From Corella eumyota (lineage: Eukaryota; Chordata; Ascidiacea; Phlebobranchia; Corellidae): a stretch of DNA of 64,000 bases. The notes beneath the pieces were generated by a model, which was not told the DNA's origin, did no database searches, and was given only the letters and a program-made list of their open reading frames with translations. The DNA lies in NCBI GenBank assembly GCA_963082875.1, contig OY720097.1:10424501-10488500 (forward strand), written 5' to 3'. Every line of letters starts with the position of its first letter. Within the stretch, counting starts at the first letter, position 1. Made by a program: the position numbers and the translations under genes. Positions 1-14,100 of this stretch are shown here, piece after piece.

Positions 1-3000
1 ACCTATGTTTAAAACATGTCTAACGGCCCAGAGTCGGGTAAGAGCAAGTTTTCAAAGCAAATTATTTTCCAAGGAATTAAGTAAAATTATTGGCGCCGAT
101 TTTTGCACATTCTCTGGTATTATATGATTCGACGGAGCGCAACATAGGCCTATTTTGTTTACTATATTTCGTCAGTGGCAAATCCTCTTCGTATATAAAA
201 TGCACTGGTATATAAGATTTTCTGCTTCAACAATTCGCATCTTAACAAGGGTCTTTTGTTAAAGTCTTTATATTTTCGTTGCTTTTTAATTAAAAATTGA
301 AAATTGTTTTAATTTTTCTAAACATGTTTTTAATTTAAAGTAAGAATGCACCTATCCATCAAAACTACTCCTAAAAAATGTAACAAATCTTGTCATAGGG
401 TTTTTAATAAAAACATTTAACAAATCCCATTGTTTTAAGTTAACTAATACTGTTGGTCTGAAAAAAATGTTTAGGTTTATATTTAAAACTTTTAAAATTT
501 ACTGAAAATAGGCCCTCCAGCAAATGCGCCATTTTTTGAGTTTAACTCTTGATTTTTTTTATTTACTTCAACACGACAAGACCAAAAATTTTATTTGTTA
601 ATATTAGTTTTAAATAAAATCTTATTTCTTTTTTATTTTGGAGGTATAATTTATTTTAATCCAGTTTTGATAGATTTAGTTATATTTATTTATTCCCTGC
701 TCCGACAAAGTTGTGTTTATTAAGATAGATGTATGTTAGTTATATTTAAAAACAATATATTTTAAATTTATTTAAAAAAAAGTTAAAAAACATTACATAA
801 CAAATTTAATTGATTATAACTTAATAAAAAGTTAAACAAAAAAATTTGTTTTAAATTTTATTTTTGGGTTTTACTTCATAAAACTTACTTGTTTAATGTT
901 TAACGTTGTTTTAATAAGAAAAAAATAGGTTTAAATTTTAGACATTGTAAAAAGGTTGAGCATCCGCCTTACAAATTATATTTAACTTCTCAAATTATCT
1001 TTTTGTGGTTTATTTAAACCCTGTTGTAAGGTGTGCGCATTAAATATTGCTTGCGCACCACAAAAGGTCATTTTTGCTGTCCCATGATTTTGACATAAAT
1101 ATAATATTTATATGTATATATACGTATATATTTATATCTTTTTAAATTAAAAAAATTATTAAGAGGTGTGGCTGCTAAATATGTTTCAACAACGTTTAAA
1201 TGACTTTTACGGATTTCGTTATTATCAAAATATTTTTTGACATAATAGCTTATAATTTGTGGTGTTTTTTTCTAACTATCTAAAAATTCTTTAGTTTTAA
1301 TTAACGTATTTGTAATTTTTATGCATAATTTAAAAAACAAACAAAATACTTTCGCAAACAGTTTGAAAATGTTATAACTTTTATTAAATTTAAGGTATTT
1401 CTAAAATAATAAATAATTTTTTTATTTAAAGAAAAAAAGTGCTTCGAAATAAAATAAAATTCCACAAAATTATTTTTCTTAGAATAAAATATGACTGCGT
1501 TAAAATCACCATTTAAAGTAATACTGTAAGATATTTAAATAAAACTTTGTTCTTTGAAACAAGATATAAATGAGATGTCGTAAATTAATAAGCAGTTATA
1601 TATGCAAAGCCTTATTATAAAAAAACAAAATAATTTAACATCAACAGAATTTTTAATCTTATTACATTTTTTGGAAAAATAGTTATTTCTTTATTTTGAC
1701 ACATGATTTTGTTTTTTTTTATCTGTTGCAGTGATTTACATTTAGGTTTTTATTTTTCATGAATACAAGGAATTAACAAATAACATTATTTTTAAAGAAG
1801 TTAAAGCATTTTTTGTTTTATGTATAAATAAAATTATGATAACGACATTGCTTAAAATACTTTCCACGAATGTTTAAAACCGCAGTTTTAAAAAGTCATG
1901 GTTTAAAGAACGGTTATTGATAAAAATGTAATCTAATAAAGTTTGACATGTTTAAATTAAAGGCCGATTGCCCTTTCTAAATCCGAGCTTTTTTCCTCTT
2001 ACCCCAAAAAATGTTAAATTGGACCTAAATACTAAAGAGTAAAGAGAAATAAGGCGCGATCTGTATTATAAACAACGCTAAAATCTAAGTTTTTTTAGGA
2101 AAAAAATTTTTGAAGATGTTGTTATAGAAGATAAATAACTATAATAAAACAAACTCTCTTTAGAACCCAATTTAATACATTTAACAAATAAACTGTAAAA
2201 AAGTCTACAAAAATATTTGATTTGATTAAAAAATACCTTTAAATAAAAATTATTTTATAAAAACATGCATTTAACTTAAAAAGTATATTTAATTTAAGAA
2301 GGTGTTATTTAAAAATTCTTAATAAAATCTATAATGTCTGCAAATCAAAGTTAATCTCCAATATTTAAAAGCATGTCTTACAAGCTATTATCTGTATTAA
2401 TTTGATTTTACAAAGATTTTTAAACATAAATATAGTTGTTTAAATTTTGTTCCCCTATTACAAATGACGATGTCGCCACGCTGCGGCAATTTAATACAAT
2501 TTGTGAAAAATACTCAAACAAAATTTCCTTCTAGTAAAAAGATAATGTCAACGTGAGGCGCTAGAGAGCGAATTTGACTACAGTTAAGACTGAATGAAAA
2601 CTGTTCAGAATAACTAAATTTTATCCACATTTAACTAGTGTTCAGCAATGCGTATAACTTAACGTTTAACCAAAATTACTTAAACAATGTGTTTTAATAG
2701 AAAATTTATTGAAGTCAGAAAGTTAAAGTTATGACTGAAGGTGTTTTTAAATGAACACAAACTTCAGTAATATTATAATGTGGAGCAATTGTTAAACTTT
2801 TTGTTTGGTTGCAACAGCCTTCTACCACATAAGAAACTAAATACGTTAAAATCTAAAAAAAATGACCTATCATTTTTTAAATTTAATTCAAGGTACTTTT
2901 GTATCTGGAAACGTGCTGATGCGATTGTGATTATATTATAAAATGTAGCATATTATATAAAACAACCGTTGCACTTCATATTGTGTTGGTTATTAAGAAA

Positions 3001-3735
3001 AGCATACCTACAGCCGAAACGAGTATTATTGTTATTGTCCACTTCAGGCCGATTGCGTTTCGGTGAGCTCGCGTTTTGGCAGCTGTGAATAAAAAAATTA
3101 CGCGACAGAATCGAAATTACATAAATGTCTTTCACTCGCGCGTATATCACTAGCAGAATAGTCGACAATTTGACCTATAAGGCCTACAGTTATATGTGAG
3201 CAGAAAAACTTTATTTAATAATTAATATTTAATATTGAGTGCGATTTACCAGGATCAATTTGTAATCTTTTTTGATTAGAAAGTTTTAATATAATAAAAG
3301 TCAAGTCTTTGATTTAGACACAGCCAACTTATTTTAAATAACGACAAAGAGAGCCTATAATCCCTCGCTTAAAGATTAACGATATATGAAGCAATAATAA
3401 TTTACGTAATGCAAATTAAGATATAAAAGAAAAAGGGTAGAATGGCTATCTCTAGCATTAGGTTTGTTACTGTATACGTGTTTTATTACACCAATGCTCA
3501 AATATAAATAGGTGTTATAGGAAGGTTTAGTATTTTATGAAAGGATAACCAGGTACTTGCAAAAATCTGCAAAATGGTTTATTATTGTTATAACAACTAG
3601 TATAGGGATAATTAAATTTTTTGTTTTTTATTTTGGTAATTTCATAGGGAAGCAGTCATTGTATTAATTGTAACCAACTTGACTGAAATATAGTTTTGTT
3701 GACTGTAAAATAGATATTGCAAAAAGGGTTTTTCA
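1..3735. other. Non-coding upstream flank of Pitx
   Basis: No coding exon could be supported here. The sequence is very AT-rich, with many A and T runs. A less AT-rich island with several CpGs lies at about 2990-3170 and contains a CAGCTG E-box; a TATA-like stretch sits at 2954-2962. A minus-strand open frame across the island has no recognisable domain and is treated as chance. The position 0.6-0.8 kb before the first Pitx coding exon makes this a plausible place for the promoter and near enhancers of Pitx, but that is inference. Confidence 0.5.
2954..2962 (+). promoter_or_regulatory. TATA-like element upstream of Pitx (candidate)
   Basis: A TATATAAAA-type stretch lies at the edge of the CpG-bearing island and in the sense direction of Pitx. 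If used, it would give a 5' leader of about 0.75 kb before the first coding exon. TATA-like strings are common by chance in DNA this AT-rich, so support is weak. Confidence 0.2.
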
Positions 3736-6700
3736 ATGGATTACAGAACTGAGAATTTTTTTTCCCCGGCTGCAGCTGCTTCTGCTTTGGCCGCCCACCA
3801 ACCCTACCACTATCTTAACCAGTCCAATACAAGTTATAACTACAACCCCTACCACACAGGTAACTACGTTCCTGGATCACCTTCTCACTCACCACCATCC
3901 AATTCCAGTACATTTTTTGGATCGGCTGTTAGTCAACACAATCCGTCAGCAAACGTCGGCGCTTCTTCAATGTTTAGCGCAGGCACAATATCAAGATATG
4001 CTGGCAAATTTTCTTCCAATTTTCCTAAATTAGCCAACTGTTCCAATTCAGTACATGGAAATGTTAGCTCTTTATACCCTGGTAGTGGGCTAGCCTCTTT
4101 AGTAGCCTCTGCCACAACTTACAACAATTCAGCAAGTAAATACAGCTCAATCACGAATCAGGGTTTACAAAATGCATCTGATGATCATAAAAACTATTAC
4201 GAAGAATACAAGAAAAACAAAGAAACGCGTAGCAGAAGCAAAAGTATACCTAGCTGTCACAACACACCATCACCCTCAAAAACCGTCGACTCTGTAGACT
4301 TGTCGGCAGTTGAAGGTAACGTCAGAGAATATATCGATTTTCGCGGGAATTAAATTCGCGATATTGGGCCGATCTCCTTCGCCTGTAAATTTATAAAATG
4401 GAGGCGCAATATAATAACATAGTTGTAATATAGGAGCTTAAGGCTTTATTTTTTTATGAAGCTAAAATGTTTTCTGTGACTTCAGTTTTTTTATTAATTG
4501 CCAATGTCAGGGGATAACTTTAGTATTTAGAAAAAAGCTGCTATACCATTATAATTAATATAGATTTGCTATTTTTATATGAAATTAAGAATTTCAAAAT
4601 TTAAATTTAGTTTGTCGTTTTAAATAATGTTAACTGATAATAACTTTAGAAGTAGTTTTATTTCGACTCGCAGTCGCCTTTTTGACCACTTATATAAAGG
4701 AGATTTACCGTTCTTAGCGGCTTTAAACTGTATTTATCAATAAACATAGAAATGTTCATAATATATTCGATAAGGTTAATAAAAAAGTTTAGCATTAAAA
4801 ACGCAATTAATTTCCCGCCAATGGAAATACAAAAACCTAGTTATTTTTGAGGGGTTTTCGTACAAGACAACTTGCAATTTGTCATTAGTCGGCTAAGGTT
4901 TTTAAAGAGTGTTAAAGGATTTACAAAGATTATTCCGTTCCAACTTCGATTTTTATTTATGTCTAAAGTGCATTGAAATAATCCCAGTAAATCTGTGGGG
5001 GTTATTTTCCAGAATCCTATCTAAGTAATAACCTAGATCACTAAATTCTGGGCGGGAATATTTTTGAGTTCAGAAAACAATTTTCCAGGCAGCTAAAAAT
5101 CATTATTAATTTACTGTTATGGAGACCGTGGGCAATTAAACGCTATTTAAGTTGTTAGATTTTAAACCAAGTGTGTTTCGTTCAACTTACAACGAGATTT
5201 GTTTTTAAGAAAGCCCCTTAACTACATTAACTAACAAGCCGCTTAGATTAGAATTTAAAATCAATGTTAATCTAATATAAAAGTTAAGCAAATGTTTTTA
5301 GTAGTTAGTGTGTATATGTAATAGATCCGTAAAAATACTTAAACAGTTTTAAAAGTTTAGAGATTAGTTCAATTTTTATTTAAGTTATTTTAATTGTTTT
5401 AAATTCAACAATACCATGGCGTAAATTTTATGGATAGACTATTATAATATTCTCTATTGTTAAACGTGTTGATTACCATAACTAATTTTTGTAGTTATAA
5501 ACTGTGAATAAATGTCACATTATATTTAAACCGTCAATTTTTTAAATTGGATAAGAAAGTTAAGATCATTAATCCGATTAAAAAGATAGCATTACTAATA
5601 ATATCCGTTTATGCATTGTAGTCGAAGTATAATGTTAAAATTTATTAATTCGGGTTTTCTTACGTTTATATATTTTTTAATTTTTGCAGACGAAGTTATA
5701 GAAAAACCGAACGAAATGTTGACACCATCTTCAAGTGGGAAAGTAGGAAACGCGGATTCCGATGTCGAAAGGAAAAGAAGTGGAGAAAGTGATAAAAACA
5801 GCGTAGAAATCGTTGCAAGCGATGATGGAGAAAGTAGAGATGGAGGGGAGAAGAATAAAAGAAGACAACGTCGTCAAAGAACTCATTTTACTTCCCAGCA
5901 ACTTCAAGAACTAGAATCACTTTTTGCCAGAAACAGGTTTATAATATAACATTATAATTTTACCAATATACATGTTTAAAATTACTTGGTTTTTAAATAC
6001 ATACAAATTTATATATATACATATGCCATATACTTATTTTAAATCAAATTAAAGATACTTTTTTTAACTTAAATATGTTTTTTATTAATTTTTTTTAAAT
6101 ATATTTTTAAGGTATCCAGATATGCAAGCAAGAGAGGAAATAGCATCGTGGACAAATCTATCAGAAGCTCGTGTGAGAGTAAGCGTTTTTTTTCGTATTT
6201 TTTTATGTGTAGGTAAAATAAATTACGATGTGAATTAAATACATTATTTAACACAATTTTAGAAGTTTTAAAACAATGGAATATACATTTAAAATTTACG
6301 CTATGAATTCCAATACACAATTTTTATGACAGAAACATACTCAAATAACATATGTCAATCACATATACACGTAGACACAATCACGTTGTATACACGCAGA
6401 CATTATACAAATGGGTAAAAAGGTCGTTAAACAATTTACAAAAACACAATGTGCTCCGGCGCAGTGATTAAACAATAAACCGCTTCTCTCTTATCAATTA
6501 ACTAAAGCTTCTCTAATACACAAAACTGGCGATTCATTAGGATTTTGACTGAATTTAATCGATAAACTTTTCGTACAATCTATTAATTTTAATAAGGATC
6601 TGTTTTTTTTTGTAAAATGTTTGTTTAATTAATTTTTTAATTTTTAATTTATAGGTTTGGTTTAAAAATCGCCGTGCAAAATGGAGAAAGAGGGAAAGAA

Positions 6701-7182
6701 ATCAACTGAACGATTATAAAACCGGATTTGGACAATTAAACAATTTTATGACTCACTACGACGAGTCGTCTCTTTACACCGGTTATCCCTACAATACATG
6801 GGCATCAAAAATGACAGCGGGTGGGTCGTTGGCTAATAAATCATTTCCTTGGCCACTTAATTCAAGTTTAAATCCGCTTACAACTCAGTCTCTTGGATTT
6901 CCGAGCTCCAACCCGATTCCAAATTCAATAACTGCAAACTCAGTCATGCCGAATATGAACATAAGCAACGGACTCTCAAACCTGGCGGCCGCTGGACCCG
7001 TGAACGTTTCGCCGGGATGCCCTTACAACCCAGCCGCTCCGTATATGCCTTACCGAAGCGCTGATCCATGCGCTTCTTCTCTGAACTCGTTTAGAATAAA
7101 GTCAAAGCAAGTTCCGTCGTCTTACCTCGGCTATCATCCCGGGCGGGAACCTAACTTCAACGCGTGCCAATACGCCCCATAA
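3736..7182 (+). CDS. Pitx: Pitx homeodomain transcription factor (4 coding exons, 473 aa)
   Basis: Paired-like, bicoid-type (K50) homeodomain regulator of transcription, nuclear. Coding exons: 3736-4315, 5690-5936, 6112-6178 and 6655-7182; all have GT/AG borders and the frame closes at 474 codons including stop. The homeodomain (residues about 252-311) is split over exons 2, 3 and 4. It reads like vertebrate Pitx, with [12 protein letters not shown] in helix 1, NLSEARVR, and the recognition helix [12 protein letters not shown] carrying Lys at position 50. The C-terminus has an OAR-like tail ([12 protein letters not shown]) and ends ACQYAP. The N-terminal part is long and rich in Ser, Asn, Tyr and Ala, followed by a charged segment just before the homeodomain. 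In Ciona, Pitx is known to have alternative 5' ends and roles in the stomodeum and left-right asymmetry. The exon at 3736 is one N-terminus; another could start upstream or in intron 1. Identity is very sure; the start ATG is likely, as it opens the longest frame. Confidence 0.93.
5864..6696 (+). other. Pitx: Pitx homeodomain, split by two introns
   Basis: The approximately 60-residue DNA-binding domain is encoded by the end of exon 2, all of exon 3 (6112-6178, only 67 nt) and the start of exon 4. The intron after LFARNR is phase 2 and the intron before VWFKNRR is phase 0. An intron just before the VWF of helix 3 is common in paired-like homeobox genes. Lys50 in WFKNRR fits the TAATCC-type DNA preference of Pitx, Otx and bicoid proteins. 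Confidence 0.9.
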
Positions 7183-8086
7183 TATTTGGAATTAGAAAAT
7201 TTTACAGATTTTACAGGGATCTCTAAAGCAGTTGATAACGCCAAAGTTAGCGTCGTTATTAAGCAAAAGTTCCAATTTCTAAGATAAATGTGTGTTGTAT
7301 AAACTAAATAATTAGGCATTATATGTTTTCTCAATGAGCGAAAATGACAAACATATTAAAAGACAATTATGTTATTGATTTGTTTAATGTATTTAATTAC
7401 CATGCAGTTACTAAAATGTTCCTTGCTTATTTTGTACGTAGGTTTATATTTGTATATATTGTGTAATTAATATTGTATCTTGTTTTGAAGCATGCGTTAT
7501 AGAATTTTCGTGTAATGATAAAGCAATTAAATCACGGCTGGAAGAACATTTGTAAAATTATTAAAAATTGTTTAAATTTTACCGTTTAATTGTTTCAATG
7601 CTTTAACGTTTTATTAAAATAATACGAAGTATAAAATAGAAATTGCATGGTTATTATTTATTTTTTAAAACTATTTTTTTGATCTAAGATTAACGTTAAT
7701 AAATCTTACTGATAAATTTTTTAAATTTAACCTATTTCCTTAGATGTAGTATTGTTTTAACGCCTCTACGGCGGTATCTGCTTTATATTAGATAGCTGTG
7801 ATGTTTAAAAGAATCTTGTGTCATTTACCCAAAGGGAATTTACTGGTGTTATAAGTTTTACTTGATGAAAAAACGTAAACAAAACGAATACACAAGGGAC
7901 AAAACTGGCTCGTCAGTTCATGATAGGCAGTTTAAAATACTATTCATAGATTTTTAAATAAATAAAAATTAAAACTTTTGTTTGAAATTAAAAATTTTGT
8001 TTTGGTATAAAAAATACTCGTACAACGCGTATTACAATATACAAAACAGTCGGCTTATAGCGGCCTATTGGGCTTGTACCGATAAT

Positions 8087-8116
8087 TGAGCAATTGTGAA
8101 AACAATCAATTGCTCA
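8087..8116. repeat. Perfect 10-bp inverted repeat
   Basis: Left arm TGAGCAATTG, 10-nt spacer, right arm CAATTGCTCA. The arms match perfectly and each contains a CAATTG (E-box type) core. An AACGTCAC string follows at about 8122. This is a candidate cis-regulatory cluster 0.9 kb past the Pitx stop codon; a function is only inferred. Confidence 0.4.
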
Positions 8117-11100
8117 TAAATAACGTCACGCCGTAAACTCGCCGAAGTCAACCAATACCTAAACAGTCGCAAATCAATCGCTTTTCGACAATGTAGTAAT
8201 ATGGATTTTTTTATAACTTTTAATCGAATCGTCGACTACATTGTAACTGTGTTGATAAAAATTAAATTTATGTTTAATAAATCAATTTGTTTAAATATTT
8301 TTTTTAAATAATAAATAAAGTCAAGTCCCCAAAAAATTTTTAAATGTGTAAAAAATTAAGATTTTAAATAATTTACAAAATATTCGCTTGAAAAAAAAAA
8401 TTTCAGCTCAGTTTAAAAAATAATTTAGTAATTCTAAAAAGTCGTTTAATTGAGACAAATAACATGGACCGAAGATAATGGTTAGCGTCAAATTGCCAAA
8501 AACCTAATTCCCTATTTATAAGATATGATACAAGATAATCCGGGATTAGAAAACGTATAAGTCAATACCGCAACCACCGCATTTTATAGCTATATACATG
8601 TAATGGCATCTTTTTATGTTTGCGTTTTACTTTTTTAAGCGCTATCTTTTACTTAACTAAACAAACTGAGCCGATTTTCATGTGTTGTTTATTTTTGGTA
8701 AAACACATGCATTTAATCATTTTACCTTGACGTTTTCTGAGGAATTTAAAAAATTATCAATATATTGTTATATAAATATATGTTTTGTATAAGCGATAAA
8801 ACTTTAAAAGAAATTATTTGGAATTTAAAGCTATACCACAAACACTACATCGCGTTCTGTCTACCTAATGGTCAAATATTTTGTCGTGCTTAAAAACAGC
8901 CTAAGGTAACGATAATTTACCAATCTCACGAAACAGAAATTTTTGACCAAAGAAGATAAATGCTCTGTGCCTAATCACATGTAATATTTTACTTGGGTTG
9001 TTTAAAAATGACGCGTTATTTTTATTGTATTGTTTTAGGTGCAGAGTAACGACGTAAATTGTAATACAAAGGGAGTACTGTTTGAAAAGAAAAGTAAAAA
9101 TAGATTCACAAAGGAATAATCTTTAGAAAAACTAAGTTTAACAATGTCTTAAATAAAAATTTAATTTTTTATTTTTTTTAAATTAATTCTATAAATTCAC
9201 GATTAATTTTTTATCTTTTTAAAAAAAAAATTAAATTTTCAAGCCAACTGTAGCACAATGCGATTTATTCATTGGACGTACATGGAGTATCAATTACAAA
9301 CAAAATGGCGGAGAATGGCTATAGTGTTTCGGTTGGTTGCTCGTAGATCGAATAGTATATTATATGACATATTGTTGGAAACAAGAAGGGTTAGTTAGCT
9401 AGTTCACTTACTGTTTTAATTTTTAAAGTTAAATTTATTTTTTGGTATTAAAGGAAAAGGCGCAAGTTTTAGTAAAAACAAACATACTAATTAAAGAATA
9501 AACTAAATTGATTTTATTTCTTACAAATTTGGCACAGTTTAAATCTTAACTTTTATTCTTATTTAAAGAAAAATTAGGCATAGATCAGTTTTTTGTTATA
9601 AATATATTTTAATTCTTTTTAAACTTAAAAAAAAATTAATGCTTATATTTGATTGTCTAAATTACTTTTTTATGTTACAGAGTTATTTTTAATTAAAACT
9701 TATATGTTATAAACCTATTATCTTAAATAATGCATTTGTAATAATTTTTTTGTAGAACCAAAAACTCAATGAGGTAAAGTTATTTGAGTAGTCAGTTTTG
9801 TGTATTGGCAAAATAGGTTACAGATAATCACTATAGCACTCTGTATTCAATGCGTTCTGAGCAGTTAAATGTATTTAAAATATATTTAAATCAACATGCT
9901 GCAGTTGTTCTTAGACAAAGTTGTTTGATGAAGGTAAATATATAATTTGTATGCTTTAGTTTATAAAACATTACATTTACTGCTGTGTATCTTTTATGGA
10001 AAACATTTATACAAAGTCTTAGTAATATATTTTGCCTGTCAAAACAATTAAACTATTTTAATAGTAAAACTTAAAGTTTTTGTTTAAAAGTGTGATTTAA
10101 ATCTGTAAAGTAAAGTAAGTAATAATTAGGTAATTAAGTTTAAAATATGTATACATATGATTTATACCATACATGTTTATTTTGAATACATAAATAGTAA
10201 TAGATGGTTAAATAAAAAAAAAATTCTATAAGAATTCATGGCATTAGGAAATCCAAGCGTTTTTGGTGTTAACTTCTATTGCATTTTACAAATCAAAAAT
10301 ATGGGTTTAGTATTGGTTTGGTTAATATTCCAAATATGGAAAACACATTATTTATTTGTACGACAACACGCTGATGTTTTTCCGGCTTAGTTTTTAATCC
10401 ACATTTATTTTACGATTTTATTTTGTCTGCCTAGTGTGTGGCCGATTATATACTTACACACATCTTGAATATAAAAATAGGATGTTATAGGAATATTTAT
10501 TGAATATAAAAATGTTTTGTGATTTATAAAAAAATGTTGTTTTTTTATTTATTTTTATTTATTTTTTTTAGTTGCTTATCAGTTATATAAGTGTCATTTT
10601 TCATTGTAATACACCTTTTAGTATAACTTACATGTTGGTTCTAGAATAATTGACTTTGTCATTGTTTGTGCCAAAATTTAAACCAGCTTGAATATTAGTA
10701 GATTGTTTCTGTACCAAAGTAAAATAAAGTGTATGTAGTAATTATATGGAAACATCAATTAATTATTTAACAATTTAACAGACGTTTTTTAGTCAACAAA
10801 TGGGAACATAAAATACATTTAGCAAACAGTTAATCCGACAAAATCTCTTAATTCCATAATGGCTAATTTGAAATTTTCCTTTTATTAAAAACTAAAATTA
10901 TTCACATTGATTTTTGTTAGAAATGGTTGAAATCACTTAGCTAATAGAGTGTGCTTTAAAATAGAGCATGTCATTGTAAAAATTTACTATAACTTCCATA
11001 TTAAATCTAAAAAATTGTAATACAAAATTGTTTGATGTGTGGCCCAATAACTTAAAAAAAATGTTTCTAACATATAAATGAAATATATTTTTGGTTACAT

Positions 11101-14100
11101 TGATTGTGGATAAATTTAGCATGTATGAAGTTTGAACATGTAAGGTGGTGTTACAACTAAATCAAAGCTTTAAATTAGAAAACTTTGTTCAACAAGGCTT
11201 TTTTGTTATTGGGATTTCTTTTAACTAAATTTTTAAATATTTTTTGCACCCTTAAGCAAAAGTTAAAGAATACTTGCGATTAAACAAAGCCAGTTCTTTT
11301 TACAAGACATTTAAAAAGTTTTGTTATTTTCTAAACGCGATTTGGTTTACTGTACGATATCACGCTTATTACAACTGACAGCATACGATGGTTCAAACTT
11401 ACTTAAGCGCTGTTTTTTGAGTCATTTTGTCATTAACTGTTCTTTATCGTAATTCCCAAAGCCGACAAAATACCCCCCACTAAGGCAGCGTACTTAGTAA
11501 ATTTGTATTAATTTTTTGTTAAAAGTTTGTACATTAATATATTAATATTAAAAGATAACAACTGGTAAAACCCTAAATTTGTTGAATTGTTTAATTACAC
11601 AAGGTGAATTTATAAAAATATAAATTAATTTTAAATTTACTATTTTAAAAGTAATTATTTTTCCCGTAGGGCATTTTCAGTTTGTTTTTGCAAAATGTAA
11701 ACAGTAGAAAGAATATCTTAAGTTGCGATGAGCGCCTAGACAGTTTTGTGTATTTCGCCATTTTGTATTTCGCTAAAACGATTCGGAACAATTTATACAA
11801 CAAGAGTTTTTATGTCGTTGTTTTGTTTTAATTATGCTTAATAAAAATACTTTATTTAATTAAAATTAGAGATTAAATTTCTTACACTTATAACAGTTAA
11901 TTTTTGAGCAAATACTTAATATTTTTTAATAATATTTAATATATATTTTTTTAAAATTAAAATTAACTGCTAAACACTATTAATTTTTTTTAAATGTAGT
12001 ATATTTAATGTAAAAACCTAAAATAACAATATTATATTTTTTAACCAAAGTTTAATTAAAATTATATTATTATAAAAATACATTAACAGTTTGACAAATT
12101 ATAAAGGGTAATTTATTTACTTTAAAAATATTTTTTTATTAAATTTGTTATTATAAAGTTAAATGATCATAGTGGTGGGTCTTTACAACTAAATTAACCA
12201 GACATGTATACAGCTCACAGTGTCTGCAGTTTAATCCTTTTTATCTAGTAAAGCTATTTCTTTTATTACATAAAAGTCTATCGTTCAAGCGTTTTTACTC
12301 TTGTGGCCTCTTTATTTAAAGGCTTATAAGTATTATATATATATATTTAACACATAATGTATATACTTATATGTATGTATATATATCATACTAGTTTTAC
12401 ATAAATATTATAACAATAAATTTATTATTCTATTTTATTAATTGACTAATTTTTGCTATTTGTATAGCGGAACATGTAACTTTGGTTCGTGTAATTAAAA
12501 ATTGAAAATAATTTTTTTAAAGTAATAAACAACACTTATCATTTGTAACGCTCATCACGGGTTTGAGCTCACTTGAGCGATTTTTCAGTTATTGGTTAGT
12601 TTACTTGCGACCCATTGTGGTATAAAAATCAAAATAGTTTAGTCACAGTTTTAAAGTGAGTTTTGTTGTTGGTTTAAGTGCCATTCAAATGTGGTTTCAG
12701 TTTTGTTTTGAGTGGAGCCAACCATGCAATAGAACTTCGTGTTATTTTAATCCAGTAGGATATGTTTTGTATTGTCCCCTGGCTTTACTAACGGATAAGC
12801 TTAATCTAATTTAAGCTTAATGTTTTAAATTTAAGAAAATTAACCGAATATCACGATTAAAGCGTCTAAAGGTTTTCTATTTTTTTAAATGGTAATGCAA
12901 TATCCTTAAATATTTTTTTTTATTTTTTACACAATGCCAATTTTCACGAAATACATATATATACTTACCGTTTTTGGTAAAAAAAATTTAAAAATAATAA
13001 ATATTATTAATATGTTTATGGTTTATACTGTTTAAAATTGTTATACATAATGGTGGAAATTAACATTAATTAGAAAAAATTGACATTATAATAAAAAAAA
13101 TTTAGTTATTGCAAAAAACTTTGTTTTATAAAGTCAAAACAATCCCTAGACAAGTAAATGATTTTTGTTATACTTAAATATATATAACTTTCTTTTAACG
13201 AATTTTAATTTTTAAAATAACACAATAATATTAAAATCATGTCATGATTAGTTTTTTTTAGCACATAATTCAAAAAAATAATGTATTAAATTAAATTACA
13301 AAAAAATTGATTCAATATAAAAAAAAATGGGCAGTTTGAAAAATGAGCAGTTTAGATCTGATCAAAGTTTTGATTTCTTTTTAATTGTCAATTTTTTTAT
13401 TTTTTTAATAAAAACCAGTATTGGTACATAATAGTAGGAGCAATACTTAATATATATATATCTAAATTTGTAATATGTACTTGTTTAATCATTTTGTAAA
13501 GTTTTAGTTTATTTAAAAATAAAACTTGTTTTTTTAGCCGATCCCGCGCAGTTGACAAATGATTTTACTAAGATTTGTGACAAGAAGTATCTTCTGCAAT
13601 AAAAATAATAATAGAAATTATGTTCTTTGGTGACTGTTATGAAGCAAAACTTTTAACAAGCAAAACACTATTACATGGATTCAATATGTTAACTGTGAGT
13701 AAATTTTTTTGATAGTAAAACAATGTATACCTTATTTAATGGTTATTTAAATTTTTACGATAGACATCTATATATTATAAAGCTTGAACGGCAAATTTTG
13801 TATGTCCAATTAACACGCCTTTACAATAAAAAAGCTGACGTATATCATGTCTGGGTAAACTATCAAGGGATAATAGTTGTTGCAGATCGACTTATGCGAC
13901 TGGGCTATAAGCTAAAATGCAGCAGATAGAGTGGGCCACCCAAAAGCATAACTAATAACGTTTATTGATAATTACCAATCGTGCTAATTAAACATTTAAC
14001 TTATATTTAAAAAAAGGATTACATTTTTACTGTTAATATTTAACATATGTTTAAATTTTATTATTAATAATAATTTTGTAACTTACTTAATTATTAAAAC

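Noticed and set aside
2953-3168. Minus-strand frame of 71 codons upstream of Pitx
   Set aside because: No domain, no signal, no supporting splice context; treated as a chance frame in a less AT-rich island.
3933-4115. Minus-strand frame opposite Pitx exon 1
   Set aside because: Shadow of the Pitx coding exon.
13723-13929. Plus-strand frame of 68 codons in the gene-poor stretch
   Set aside because: Short, no recognisable motif and no neighbouring exon; chance is enough to explain it.
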